NCBI RefSeq assembly: GCF_900109945.1
Contig: NZ_FOBX01000004.1
Span: 372,001 to 436,000, forward strand
Direction: 5' to 3'
Length of the DNA: 64,000 nucleotides
Source of the DNA: Bradyrhizobium sp. OK095
GTDB lineage: Bacteria > Pseudomonadota > Alphaproteobacteria > Rhizobiales > Xanthobacteraceae
Part shown: positions 50,958-60,280 of the stretch, piece after piece
Layout of the letters: each line of letters begins with the position of its first letter
How positions within the stretch are numbered: the stretch's first letter is position 1
Program-made: the position numbers and the translations under genes
Notes under the pieces: generated by a model
Told to the model about the DNA's origin: nothing
Seen by the model: the letters and a program-made list of their open reading frames with translations, nothing else
Databases searched by the model: none

Positions 50958-52814
50958 CTATCGCGGCGCTGCCAGCGGCAGGCTGACGTGAAACACGGCG
51001 CCTCCTGACGGCGTGTTTTCGGCCCAGATGCGCCCGCCATGTGCCTCGACGATGGTATGCGCGATCGAGAGACCTATGCCCATGCCTTGCGCCTTGGTCG
51101 TGAAAAACGGCTTGAAGATCTCGGTCACCTTTTCCGCAAGGATGCCGTCGCCGGTATCGGCGATGGAGACAAGGGCCAGATTGCCGTCGGCGAGACTGGT
51201 CCGGCCGACGACGCGGCGCCGATCGTCCGGAAGATGGGCCACTGCATCCATGCCGTTCACGACGAGATTCAGGATGGCCTGCTGGAGCTGGACCTTGTCG
51301 CCTTTCACGCGGATGGCCGAGGACGACGCCTCCGCCGCGAGTTCGACATCATGGGTCATGGCCTGCACGGAGAGGAAGCGAAACACCTCGGCGACCGTCG
51401 CATTGAGGTCGATCTCGCGCCGTTCGGTCGGGTCCCGCTTCAGAAACGAGCGTAGCCGGTCGATGATCTCGGCCGCCCGCTGATCGTCGCGGCGGATGTG
51501 GTCCAGTATGTCCCTGACCTCGCCGAGATCAGGAGCCGGACCCTGCAACACGTGCTGGGCCGTCTCGGCATTGATCAGGATAGCGGCGAGCGGCTGGTTC
51601 AGCTCGTGTGCGATCGAGGCGGTCATCTCGCCCGCGGTCGCGCGGCGGTTCATGTGGGCGAGTTCCGACATGCGCTGGCGTGCCTCGACCTGGGCCAGGA
51701 AACGCAAGCGGCGCTCGCGCAGCAGAATGGCGATCATCAGCCCCTGGACCAGCACTACGCTCGCGACGATCGTCGAGTGCCAGTAATATTGTTCCCAGAA
51801 GCTCGGTTCGCGGAAACGCACCTCGCTGCCTGGAGGCAGATTGGCTTGGTCCACGTTCCAGCGTTGCAGCTGTCGCCAGTCGAAGATCGGCTTCACGTTG
51901 TCCCCGCCGAAGGGCGCGATACGCGACGGCGCTTCGCCATCGAGAATCCGCATCGCCACTTCGCCGGCTTCCCGGCCGATGATTTCGGGCAGCAGCAGGA
52001 AGCCGCCCACTCCCGATCGCCCCAGGAACGTATCGGACGTCATGATGATCGGGCGGTTCGCGCTCTCGGCGATTCGTGCGAGCGCCGAGGCGGGCGAATA
52101 ATAGGTGCCTTCGCCGTCGGAATACATGGCCGAGGTCAGGATCGCGGAGCGGGCGGGCAGGGAGGCGACCTGCTTGCGGACGTCACGCAGCACCGCATCG
52201 GACAGATCGGTGACCTCCAGACCGGGCATCGCGGCCGCGAAGTCCTGCTTCCAATGTCCATACACCAGCGGATTCTTCCAGGCGTCGCCGACGAGTACGA
52301 CACGGGTCAGGTCGGGAACGATGGCGCGCGCTGCAGTCAGGAGATGGGTCGGCCTCACTCTGGCGAAGACGGCCGTCGTGTCGGGCAGGAACAGCGCACG
52401 CGTCTCGGGCAGGTCGGGCACGAAGCCGTACACGACAGGCGCGGCGGGCCAGATGTCCTGCTTGCGCTTTTGCAGGAATTTCGCCGATGCGACGCCGATC
52501 GACACGATGACGTCGATCGACCGGAGTGCATATTTGGTCTTGAGGTGACCGACCAGGCTCTCTTCGTAATCCGGTCCGGGGAAGCGGGCCAGATCGAGGC
52601 TCTCGCCGTAGATCACCGTGTCGCTCTTCCCGTTCTGTTTTGCGGCGGCACGGATGCCGGCAAAGATCTCCGAATAGAAGGGCGAGCGAAAATCGGCTTC
52701 TTCCAGAACCAGGATCGAACGCTGCCGCGGACCGTCGGCTGCGATGCATTCGCGCGACAGGGTTGCAAACAGGCAGACGATCAGGATGCGCGAGAGCCCG
52801 GTGATCATACGCAT
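50958..52814 (-). CDS. Histidine kinase fused to periplasmic ABC-type ligand-binding domain
   Basis: A 618-residue sensor kinase. A signal-anchor (residues 1-22) is followed by a periplasmic domain like ABC-type substrate-binding proteins (ILVLEEADFRSPFYSEIFAGIRAA, VDVIVSIGVASAKFLQK, IIMTSDTFLGRSGVGGFLLLPEIIGREAGEVAMRIL). A membrane helix (TIVASVVLVQGLMIAILL) leads to the kinase core: HisKA (TASIAHELNQPLAAIL) and HATPase (NLVVNGMDA, SIADTGDGI, GMGIGLSIAHTIVEAHGG). The frame opens to 53330 but the upstream part overlaps another gene; the ATG at 52814 is preferred. No response regulator is adjacent. Confidence 0.85.
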   Translation of the reverse strand: MRMITGLSRILIVCLFATLSRECIAADGPRQRSILVLEEADFRSPFYSEIFAGIRAAAKQNGKSDTVIYGESLDLARFPGPDYEESLVGHLKTKYALRSIDVIVSIGVASAKFLQKRKQDIWPAAPVVYGFVPDLPETRALFLPDTTAVFARVRPTHLLTAARAIVPDLTRVVLVGDAWKNPLVYGHWKQDFAAAMPGLEVTDLSDAVLRDVRKQVASLPARSAILTSAMYSDGEGTYYSPASALARIAESANRPIIMTSDTFLGRSGVGGFLLLPEIIGREAGEVAMRILDGEAPSRIAPFGGDNVKPIFDWRQLQRWNVDQANLPPGSEVRFREPSFWEQYYWHSTIVASVVLVQGLMIAILLRERRLRFLAQVEARQRMSELAHMNRRATAGEMTASIAHELNQPLAAILINAETAQHVLQGPAPDLGEVRDILDHIRRDDQRAAEIIDRLRSFLKRDPTERREIDLNATVAEVFRFLSVQAMTHDVELAAEASSSAIRVKGDKVQLQQAILNLVVNGMDAVAHLPDDRRRVVGRTSLADGNLALVSIADTGDGILAEKVTEIFKPFFTTKAQGMGIGLSIAHTIVEAHGGRIWAENTPSGGAVFHVSLPLAAPR

Positions 52815-52956
52815 TGCTGGACTCATCGCCCCGCTTTCGGTTGCAATCGGGCCTCCTCGACGAGGACGCACGCGAAAGCATACAAGCCGGACCTGGAGTT
52901 TCAACGGCAGGATGCGCGTCCGGTCCCGGTGACAAGCGGGACGGGACGAAGGGCCG

Positions 52957-53547
52957 CTACTTGAACGGATCCTGGATCGACGGCGACGATTGCCGGATGC
53001 GGCGCACGCTGACTGGCGTGCCGTCGGAGACGAACAGCAGCTCGTAGCGGCGGCCTTCGCTGTCGGTCGCCGAGCAGGTGACGTCGTTGACCTTTTTGGC
53101 GGCAAAATTGCCAGTCTGGCGGCAGATGCCGGTTGAGGCCTGCTCGGCCGGCACCGGCAGGCCGTCGACCTTGGGCCGGTCCTTGGAATTGAGCAGCATG
53201 CGGTCGATCGGCAGCTCGTAGGAATTGTCGTCGGCCCGCTTGCCGTTCTCGCCGGAGAACGACACGACATGGTTCTCGTCGGTGGGATCGTCGACGGCGA
53301 CCGCGAAATTGACCCGGCCCTTGTCGCCATGGGCGTAGGCCACCGTCTTGCAGTCGAAGGTGCGGCCTGCGACCTTCAGCGTCTTGCAATGGCCCGACAT
53401 CAGCGCCAGCAGGTCGATGAGGGCGTTCTGCTGCGCCGGCGGATTGTTGACGGGGATCGCGGCGGAAGACTCGGCAAAACAAGGACTTGCCCAAGAACTT
53501 GCCAAGCTGACGAGGGTTGCGGCCAGAGCCGCTTTGCAAAGGCGCAT
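52957..53547 (-). CDS. Secreted hypothetical protein
   Basis: A 196-residue exported protein with a signal peptide ending in CFA-ES (about residue 25). Four cysteines in the mature part (HCKTLK, DCKTV, ICRQT, TCSATD) could form two disulfides. The family is not recognised. It ends about 140 bp before the sensor kinase gene, which runs on the same strand; it might be its partner, but this is only positional. Confidence 0.6.
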   Translation of the reverse strand: MRLCKAALAATLVSLASSWASPCFAESSAAIPVNNPPAQQNALIDLLALMSGHCKTLKVAGRTFDCKTVAYAHGDKGRVNFAVAVDDPTDENHVVSFSGENGKRADDNSYELPIDRMLLNSKDRPKVDGLPVPAEQASTGICRQTGNFAAKKVNDVTCSATDSEGRRYELLFVSDGTPVSVRRIRQSSPSIQDPFK

Positions 53548-53748
53548 CGTCAGGCTCGCGTGCCGGGGGCCACGGTCAAATCCCGTCCAACAACCATCGA
53601 ACCCGAAATTGGTTGCGATCCCATTTGTGCTGCAAAACCCGACTGGAATACCACCGCGCCACCCCTGGCGATTCGTCCAAATCGCCCCATCCGTCCCGGC
53701 AGGCACTTGCCGTCAGGCCGATGTTTTTTTCGTGGCGGAGACGAAGGG

Positions 53749-54492
53749 TCACGCCGCCTGCTTCATGGTCCGTGCAAAAGCCGGATAAGTCTCGGCGAGC
53801 TCGTCGAGGATTTTTCCGCGCAGCAGTGCCAGGGTCGCGGGATCGGGCCGCTGCGTTTCCCGCACGATTTCCGGCTCCTGATAGGTGAAGCCGGTATTCT
53901 CCCTGATATCCGCCGGCGTGAAGGGCGGGTGCACCGAGCGCAGCGCGAACCCGCCCGCGTCGCGGTCGAAGTCGAACAGCGCCATGTTGGTCAGGAGCGC
54001 ATATGGCCCGCCGCGGCGAGGGACCTCCGGCGTGATCGCCCGCGCGCTGACGAAATCGACCTTCGGCACCAGCACGCGCGGGGTGTGCTCCTCGCGAAAC
54101 AGGATCACGCGCGGAATGAGGTGATAGAGATAGGCCGAGCCGAACGAGCCGGGCCAGCGCACGTCGGTCTTCGGATACTCGCCGGTGCCGACCAGATTGA
54201 TGTTGCCCTGCCCGTCGATCTGGCCGCCGCCGAGGAAGAAGGCGTCGACGCGGCCTTGCGCCGCGCAGTCGAACAGCTCGATGCCGCCATTGGTGAAGAA
54301 ATTATGCGCCTGCGATCCCAGGATCGAGACGCGCACCGGCGGCCTGCCGTCGCGCTGGTTGCGCGCGCGCAGCAGCATCGCGCCCGCCGCGGGGATCGGT
54401 GACGAGGCACCGACCGCGACGTGACTGATACCGTCGAGCAGGTCGGCGATGGCAGCGATCAGGGTTTCGCGCCGTTCGCGCTCAGTCGACAT
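53749..54492 (-). CDS. CoA-transferase-like protein, beta subunit
   Basis: A 247-residue protein of CoA-transferase family I, beta-subunit type (glutaconate CoA-transferase/IpdB-like): LIAAIADLLDGISHVAVGASSPIPAAG, LGSQAHNFFTNGGIELFDCAAQGRVDAFFLGGGQIDGQGNINLVGTG. The Glu that forms the acyl-thioester in true transferases is not evident where expected (TNGGIELFD), as in IpdAB-type hydrolases, so a hydrolase or retro-Claisen role is possible. The ATG at 54492 overlaps the stop of the alpha-subunit gene by one base (TGATG). Confidence 0.75.
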   Translation of the reverse strand: MSTERERRETLIAAIADLLDGISHVAVGASSPIPAAGAMLLRARNQRDGRPPVRVSILGSQAHNFFTNGGIELFDCAAQGRVDAFFLGGGQIDGQGNINLVGTGEYPKTDVRWPGSFGSAYLYHLIPRVILFREEHTPRVLVPKVDFVSARAITPEVPRRGGPYALLTNMALFDFDRDAGGFALRSVHPPFTPADIRENTGFTYQEPEIVRETQRPDPATLALLRGKILDELAETYPAFARTMKQAA

Positions 54493-55310
54493 CAGGCGAC
54501 CTGCTTGCGATGCGACAGGAAGGTCGAGAGATAGGCGCGAAAGCCGTCCTCGCTGCGCGCCATCGCCGCATAGCGCGCGATCTCGGCTTCGTCGGCCGGA
54601 TATTCGTCCCACAGCGCCAGCGGCCAGGCGCCGCGCGTGGCGACTGCGATGGCATCGACATAGAGCGAGGGCAGCACGCCGGCGGCCGAGTCTTCTGTCT
54701 CCAGCAAATTGCGGTCGACGATGCGCTCGACGGTGACCAGCGTGCGTCTTGCGGCATAGGCGAGGTTGGCGAGTTCGCGGTGGCGGCCGATGCGGACATT
54801 GCCGGCGCGGTCGGCCTCGGGCGCATGAAACAGCGCGACATCGGGACAGATCGCGGGCACCACGACCACCTTGCGGGCCTCGCCGACGGGACTGTCGATC
54901 ACCTGCCAGTCGGGCCGCACCGCGAGCAGGTCGCTGCCGATGATGCCGGCGATCGGCATGAACGGCACGCCCTTCTGCGCGGCGAGAAGGCCAGCGAAGA
55001 TCGCGGGGCAGGTGGAGTCGCGCAATGCAAACGCGCCGCTCTTGACGCCGGCGGTGAAGCGCGGCGCGGCGCCGGCTTCGCCTAGCGACACCGCGCTGGT
55101 CTCGAGCGCGGCGATCGCGCCGGCGCCGATCAGGAGGTCGGCTTGAAGGCCGGAAATCGGCACGCAGATCAGCCTGAGATCGCGGATGCCGGTTTCGAGC
55201 AACGCCGCGGTCACCGCCATCGCCACGCCGGAGCCGTCGACGGGAATGGCCAGCGACTGCCCCGACGTGACGCGCGCGGCCAGCGCCTCCAGCGCAACGA
55301 TCTCGGTCAT
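54492..55310 (-). CDS. CoA-transferase-like protein, alpha subunit
   Basis: A 272-residue partner of the gene that follows: SGQSLAIPVDGSGVAMAVTAALLETG, LRLICVPISGLQADLLIGAGAIAALETSAVSLG and DVALFHAPEADRAGNVRIGRHRE (alpha-subunit core). The two proteins should form an alpha-beta complex acting on a CoA thioester from an aromatic, steroid-like or dicarboxylic acid; the exact substrate is unknown. The one-base overlap with the beta gene indicates coupled translation. Confidence 0.75.
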   Translation of the reverse strand: MTEIVALEALAARVTSGQSLAIPVDGSGVAMAVTAALLETGIRDLRLICVPISGLQADLLIGAGAIAALETSAVSLGEAGAAPRFTAGVKSGAFALRDSTCPAIFAGLLAAQKGVPFMPIAGIIGSDLLAVRPDWQVIDSPVGEARKVVVVPAICPDVALFHAPEADRAGNVRIGRHRELANLAYAARRTLVTVERIVDRNLLETEDSAAGVLPSLYVDAIAVATRGAWPLALWDEYPADEAEIARYAAMARSEDGFRAYLSTFLSHRKQVA

Positions 55311-55344
55311 GGGCGTCCTCCGGTCTTGTTTTCCTTATCCTGCC

Positions 55345-56658
55345 TCAAGCCATCGCCGCCTGCCAGCGCTGATCACGAGGTGAAGCGCGGCGGTGCAGGC
55401 GGGCATCGAGCAGGCTGCGGGCGCGGGGGAGATCGCGGCTGCGCATCAGCGCCACGATGAAGGTGTCCTCGATCAACTCGCGCTGAGCGTGGCTGCCGCC
55501 GATGCGGACGACCTCGTCCAGCACGGGCGCGAGCGTTTGCGCGCAGGCCGCATAGTCCTCGTCGGCAAAGGCGGCCAGCGCGCGGCAGATCGCCGGGACC
55601 ACGGGACCAGCCGGAAGCTTGCCCTCGGTGAGCCGCTGCTCGATCACGGCAAGCCGCGCGGCGAGCGCCTCACGGTTCTGCGTGGCAGCGGCGAACAGCG
55701 CCATGTGGACGTCGGCGAACGGCAGGCCCGATCTCGGAAACAGTTTTTGCGCGGCTGCGTCACCTTCGGCCCAGAGCTGCTTCGGCACGGCATGGCCGTA
55801 GGCCGAAAGGCGCCAGAGCAGCGAGGCGCCATCGGTGACGACGTTGAGCGGCGGCGCCTGCGTGGCCGAGGGCTGAAGCACGTCGGCATAGATCTCGAGC
55901 GCACGTGCGGCGTCGCCGTGTTCGAGCGCGCCGAGCGCCTGGTGCCAGAGGATATGGCCGTGCAGGATTCCGGCACGGCCGTAGGTCGGGAGCCATTCGT
56001 CGATGAGACGGTCGGCCGCCTCGATCGAGCCGTCCTCGTACATCGCATGCAGCACGGCGTGTGCGGCATGGGCATTCGCCCGGCGCAGGTCAAAACCGCG
56101 CTCGGTGACGCCGCGGCCGCGCGCGACGTCGCCATTCTCGGTCATCGCCCAGCCGGACATGGTGAGGAACCACCAGTCCTCGCCATAATGCTGCGCGACG
56201 CGCTCGCACAGCTCATGCCGCGCGCGGTCGTGATCGGCCATGCCGGAGAAGGCGAACAGGCCGAAGGCGCCGAGCGGCAACGACAGCACCACGGCATCGC
56301 GCGGCCATGCCTCGATGTGCTTCAGCGTCGATGCGATCGCCTCGGGCAGCCGGCCCTCGATCGCAAGCGCTAGCGTCTCGACATGCGAGCGCTCACGCTC
56401 GGTGCCGCGCTTGGCAGCGCACTCGCGCGCGAGTGCCGCCTTCTGCCGTGCGAGATCGCCCTGCTGGTAGAAGGCGTGGATGCGGGCGCGCGCGATGTGG
56501 GCCAGCGCGAAATCCGGATCGGCCGCGATCGCGCGCTCCAGTGCCTCCGCCGCGCCGGTCCACCCCGCCAGCACGAGGTCGACGCCGTCGCGATAGGCGG
56601 ACGCCGCCTCGTGCGAGGAGGTGGAGAGCGGCAGGCCGTAGCGGTCTTCGTGCGCCAT
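55345..56658 (-). CDS. TPR-repeat protein
   Basis: A 437-residue protein with repeated helix pairs of the tetratricopeptide kind (ALERAIAADPDFALAHIARARIHAFYQ; ALEHGDAARALEIYADVLQPS). It has no signal peptide, so it is probably a cytoplasmic scaffold. It resembles 'tetratricopeptide repeat' proteins of 430-450 residues common in Bradyrhizobium with no assigned function. Runs in the same direction as the aldo/keto reductase gene, which is 15 bp downstream of nothing else visible. Confidence 0.7.
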   Translation of the reverse strand: MAHEDRYGLPLSTSSHEAASAYRDGVDLVLAGWTGAAEALERAIAADPDFALAHIARARIHAFYQQGDLARQKAALARECAAKRGTERERSHVETLALAIEGRLPEAIASTLKHIEAWPRDAVVLSLPLGAFGLFAFSGMADHDRARHELCERVAQHYGEDWWFLTMSGWAMTENGDVARGRGVTERGFDLRRANAHAAHAVLHAMYEDGSIEAADRLIDEWLPTYGRAGILHGHILWHQALGALEHGDAARALEIYADVLQPSATQAPPLNVVTDGASLLWRLSAYGHAVPKQLWAEGDAAAQKLFPRSGLPFADVHMALFAAATQNREALAARLAVIEQRLTEGKLPAGPVVPAICRALAAFADEDYAACAQTLAPVLDEVVRIGGSHAQRELIEDTFIVALMRSRDLPRARSLLDARLHRRASPRDQRWQAAMA

Positions 56659-56673
56659 CGTCGTCCCCCGTTG

Positions 56674-57696
56674 TTATGCCGTTCGTGCGCGGCGTCCTTC
56701 GATCGGGTAGGCCGGGTCGTTGTAGCCCGGCGTCGAGGGATGACCCGGCACGACCAGCTTGTCGATCAGCGCCTCGTCATCGGCGGTGAAACGATAGTCG
56801 AGCGCGCTGATGTAGCCGTCCCACTGCTCCTCGGTGCGGGGACCTGCGACGATCGACGAGACGAAAGCCGAGTTCAGCACCCAGCTGACCGCGAACTGGC
56901 CGGCGGTGATGCCTTTCCGCTCGGCATGGGTCTTGATCTCCTGCGCGAGCTGAAGCGATTCCGGCCGCCATTCCGTTTGCATCATGCGGGTGTCGTTGCG
57001 GCCGGCACGCGTCTCCGTGTCCGGAGCGGCGTCCGGCTTGTACTTGCCGGTGAGCACGCCGCGCGCCAGCGGGCTATAGGGCACAATGCCGAGGCCGTAG
57101 TAGCTGCAGGCCGGAAAATGCTCGACCTCGGGCATGCGGTTCATGGCGTTGTAATAGGGCTGGCTCACCGCGGGCCGGTCGATGCCGAGCCGGTCGCAGA
57201 TGTTGCAGATCTCGGCGACGCGCCAGGCGCGGTAGTTCGAGACGCCGAAATAGCGGACCTTGCCGGCGCGGATCAGATCGCCCATCGCGCGCACGGTCTC
57301 TTCCAGCGGCGTCGCATGGTCTTCCTTGTGCAGATAATAGATGTCGATGTGGTCGGTGCCGAGCCGCTTCAGGCTCTCGTCGGCGGCCTGCAACACCCAG
57401 CGGCGCGACAGGCCGACGCGATTGGGATCGTTGCCCATTCCATTGTTCATGGGGTTAGCGAGCTTTGTCGCGAGCACCCAGGCATGGCGGTTGTTGCCGA
57501 TCGCGCGTCCCACGACCTCTTCGGATGCGCCCTTCGAATAGGCGTCCGCGGTGTCGATGAAATTGATGCCGGCTCCGTGTGCCTTGTCGATGATCCGCTT
57601 TGATGCGGCCTCGTCCGTGGGGCCGCCGAACATCATGGTGCCCAGACAGATCGGCGAAACCTTCAGGCCAGTGCGGCCGAGCTGGCGGTATTGCAT
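56674..57696 (-). CDS. Aldo/keto reductase
   Basis: A 340-residue NADPH-dependent aldo/keto reductase: MQYRQLGRTGLKVSPICLGTM start, FIDTADAYSKGASEEVVGRAIG with the catalytic Asp and Tyr, the Lys in LATKLANPM and the His in YYLHKEDHATPLEETVRAM; NADPH-binding SSIVAGPRTEEQWDG near the end. The sequence belongs to the large bacterial oxidoreductase group similar to YajO/Tas. It starts 15 bp before the TPR gene, so the two may be co-transcribed. Confidence 0.9.
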   Translation of the reverse strand: MQYRQLGRTGLKVSPICLGTMMFGGPTDEAASKRIIDKAHGAGINFIDTADAYSKGASEEVVGRAIGNNRHAWVLATKLANPMNNGMGNDPNRVGLSRRWVLQAADESLKRLGTDHIDIYYLHKEDHATPLEETVRAMGDLIRAGKVRYFGVSNYRAWRVAEICNICDRLGIDRPAVSQPYYNAMNRMPEVEHFPACSYYGLGIVPYSPLARGVLTGKYKPDAAPDTETRAGRNDTRMMQTEWRPESLQLAQEIKTHAERKGITAGQFAVSWVLNSAFVSSIVAGPRTEEQWDGYISALDYRFTADDEALIDKLVVPGHPSTPGYNDPAYPIEGRRARTA

Positions 57697-57746
57697 GGGC
57701 TATGTCCTTGCTGCTTTTTGTGGAGGCAGCATAGCCAGCTACCGCC

Positions 57747-57825
57747 GTCATTGCGAGCGCAGCGAAGCAATCCAGAGCTGCGTCCGCGGAGAGATTCTGG
57801 ATGGCTTCGTTGCGCTCGCAATGAC
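57747..57825. repeat. Palindromic dispersed repeat
   Basis: GTCATTGCGAGCGCAGCGAA at the left is answered by GCGCTCGCAATGAC at the right, forming a long near-perfect hairpin. This is one of the most frequent Bradyrhizobium intergenic repeats (GTCATTGCGAGCGCAGCGAAGC type). It lies between the aldo/keto reductase promoter and the thioesterase stop. Confidence 0.8.
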
Positions 57826-57856
57826 GCGGAGAAGGCAGTGTGAGCCCTGACTGCGC

Positions 57857-58294
57857 CTACTCCGGCCCTCTCAGAATCTTGAACACGCCATTCGCCATCA
57901 CCACGCAGCGGTCGTCCACGCTGACCTCCGTGCTCATGAAGATCAGGCTGCGGGTCGAGCGCACCACGCGCGGGCGGGAGATCAGGATGTCGCCGATCTT
58001 GCCGGCTTCGACGAAATGGGTGTCGAGCTGCACAGTCGCCATGAATTCCTTGCCGGAGGTGTAGCGGGCGGTCATGCCGCAGGTGCGGTCGGCAAAGGTC
58101 ATCATCACGCCGCCCTGGACCATGCCGCGGCGGTTGTGGTGCTTGTCTTCGGTCGCAAGCGCAAATTCGAACTGGCCGTCGACCTTGCGCTCCCACAAGG
58201 GGCCGATCAGGTGCATGAAGCCGGTGGTCTCGAGGATGCTCCAGCCCTCTGATTTGAGCCTTGCGGCGGCCTTGTTGGTCATCTCGTCGTCCAT
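57857..58294 (-). CDS. PaaI-type hot-dog thioesterase
   Basis: A 145-residue hot-dog fold thioesterase that hydrolyses acyl- or aryl-CoA. The core HHNRRGMVQGGVMMTFADRTCGMTARYTSG contains the family Asn/Gly-Gly turn and the acidic active-site residue, and VSVDDRCVVMANGVFKI closes the fold. An ATG at 58282 is an alternative start. Divergent from the Nudix gene. Confidence 0.8.
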   Translation of the reverse strand: MDDEMTNKAAARLKSEGWSILETTGFMHLIGPLWERKVDGQFEFALATEDKHHNRRGMVQGGVMMTFADRTCGMTARYTSGKEFMATVQLDTHFVEAGKIGDILISRPRVVRSTRSLIFMSTEVSVDDRCVVMANGVFKILRGPE

Positions 58295-58353
58295 TCCTGT
58301 GCGGGCCTTGCGATCTCATTTCATCGGGGGCGGACGTGGTGTAGTCAAGCATC

Positions 58354-58980
58354 ATGAGATCGTTCGACGATGCCACACGGCGGAATATCGCGGCCGCCTG
58401 CGCGGCCTTCACGCGGCTGCCGGAAGACGGAGCATCGCCGGCGCTGAAGCGCGCCGCGGTGGCGGTCGCGCTGACCGCAGCGGGTGAGGGCGATGACACC
58501 GCGTTTCTGCTCACGCTGCGTGCATCGCATCTGCGCGCGCATCGGGGGCAATGGGCTCTGCCGGGCGGACGTTGCGATGCCGACGAGACGCCGGTCGAGG
58601 CGGCGCTGCGCGAGCTCGACGAGGAGCTTGGCCTCCGCCTTACGGGCGTCGACGTGCTCGGCACGCTAGACGACTATCCGACGCGGTCGGGCTATCTGAT
58701 CACGCCGGTCGTGGTCTGGGCCACGGACAGCGCCGCGATCCGTCCGAACCCGGACGAGGTGGCTTCGGTCCACCGCATCGCGCTTGCCACCGTCGAGCGC
58801 GACGACGCCTTCGACTTCGTCGCGATCCCCGAGAGCGCGCGCCGTGTCATCCGGTTCCATCATCAGATGAACCTGATCCACGCGCCGACGGCTGCGCTGA
58901 TCTACCAGTTCCGCGAGGTGCTGGCGGGGCGGCAGACCCGCGTGGCCGAGCTGGAACAGCCGGTGTTCGCCTGGAAGTGA
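58354..58980 (+). CDS. Nudix hydrolase, CoA pyrophosphatase type
   Basis: A 208-residue Nudix protein. The Nudix box is complete: G-RCDAD-E-TPVEAAL-RELDEELG. The upstream LRASHLRAHRGQWALPGGRCD and downstream LDDYPTRSGYLITPVV match the UPF0035/CoA pyrophosphatase subgroup, which splits CoA into phosphopantetheine and ADP. It stands back-to-back with the thioesterase, consistent with CoA-ester turnover. Confidence 0.85.
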   Translation: MRSFDDATRRNIAAACAAFTRLPEDGASPALKRAAVAVALTAAGEGDDTAFLLTLRASHLRAHRGQWALPGGRCDADETPVEAALRELDEELGLRLTGVDVLGTLDDYPTRSGYLITPVVVWATDSAAIRPNPDEVASVHRIALATVERDDAFDFVAIPESARRVIRFHHQMNLIHAPTAALIYQFREVLAGRQTRVAELEQPVFAWK

Positions 58981-59051
58981 CGCAAGAGACAAAAAAAGAG
59001 GTAAACGGCTCGTTAACGTGACGGTTACCGGATGCCTGCTAAGAGGGCAGC

Positions 59052-60266
59052 ATGCATCATTCGATTCGAAAACCACTGGCGTTGGTTCCACTCGCGCTCG
59101 TCCTGCTTGCGCCCGCCGCGCGCGGCGGCGAGGCCGACGCGCTGCCACCCGCTGTCCGCGATGCCAACGCGCAACTGCTGTCGCAGTTTTTCGCGCAGGG
59201 TGGGGCCTCGCCTGCGGTGCTCGAATATCGCCGCAAGCTCGCAGAGTATCAGAAGATCCGTGGTGCCTTCGACGAGGAGGCCGGTGCCTATTGGAGCCAG
59301 ATCTCCGAGAAGCGGAAAGGCCGCAATGCCAAGCGGCGCAGCGGGCAGCAGGTCACGCTGGACGATTACGTGCTGGAGCATCCACCGCTCTATAACGGGC
59401 CGAAGCGGCCGGTGAATCCTGAACCGGAGCAGACGCCGGATCGCCCCGAGCGAAAGCCGATCCCCGTGGTCGGCGATCTCTTGCGCGCGGCGCAGGAACT
59501 CTATCAGTTCACGCCGCAGCGCCCGTCCAGCGAGGTCGAATTCAAGCGCGCCTATGCGCGCTACGCGCTCGCCTCGGGGCTGACGCGCGAGCAGGCGGTG
59601 CGGGTCTATTCGTTCGAGACCGGCGGCACCGGCAGTTATGACGTGCAGGCGGGTATCGAGCATGGCGGCAAGCGCGCGATCTCGACCGCGATGGGCTACA
59701 ACCAGCTCCTGACCACCAATAGCGTCGAGCTGCTGGCCGAACAGGGCCATGAACTCATCCGCGTGCTCTCCGACAAGGTGGCGAAGACCTCGGGGCCGGC
59801 GCGTCAGTCACTCGAGCACAAGCTCACTGTCCTGAAGAAAATGGTGGCGCAGGCGAAGTCGGTGCCCGACACCTGGTCGGAGCACGAGAAGATCGGCAAC
59901 ACCGCGCAGGGCTGGGCCATGCATGCGATGGTGCTCGACGTCGATATCGGCCCGATGCTGCAGACCCACAAGCTGCTGACATCCGTGCTGTTCGCGCGCA
60001 CCAAGGGTTACAGCCGTCCGCTCACCGCCGCCGAGCTCGAGATGATGAACCTCACCGGCGACGGCACCGGGCTCGACATGGTGACGATGCCGCAGGCGAT
60101 GCGCGAGCAGGTGCCGACTTCGAACTTCTTCCAGCGCGGCGGTTACGAGCGCAACCCGGTCGCGATCCGCCACAACACGGTGGCGAAACTGCTGGCGGTG
60201 ACCGATACGCGGATGGACAGCAACAGCAACAATGCCGGTGCGAGAGAGCTGGCGGCGGCGTTTTAG
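59052..60266 (+). CDS. Secreted protein with possible lysozyme-like core
   Basis: A 404-residue exported protein: signal peptide (residues about 1-24), a proline-rich spacer (NPEPEQTPDRPERKPIPV), and a C-terminal domain with VYSFETGGTGSYDVQAGIEHGGKRAISTAMGYNQLL, where a Glu followed by an A/S-x-x-G-x-x-Q segment is reminiscent of lysozyme or soluble lytic transglycosylases. The resemblance is weak and the rest is unfamiliar. A peptidoglycan role is a guess. Confidence 0.55.
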   Translation: MHHSIRKPLALVPLALVLLAPAARGGEADALPPAVRDANAQLLSQFFAQGGASPAVLEYRRKLAEYQKIRGAFDEEAGAYWSQISEKRKGRNAKRRSGQQVTLDDYVLEHPPLYNGPKRPVNPEPEQTPDRPERKPIPVVGDLLRAAQELYQFTPQRPSSEVEFKRAYARYALASGLTREQAVRVYSFETGGTGSYDVQAGIEHGGKRAISTAMGYNQLLTTNSVELLAEQGHELIRVLSDKVAKTSGPARQSLEHKLTVLKKMVAQAKSVPDTWSEHEKIGNTAQGWAMHAMVLDVDIGPMLQTHKLLTSVLFARTKGYSRPLTAAELEMMNLTGDGTGLDMVTMPQAMREQVPTSNFFQRGGYERNPVAIRHNTVAKLLAVTDTRMDSNSNNAGARELAAAF

Positions 60267-60280
60267 GGCGGTCTCTCTTC

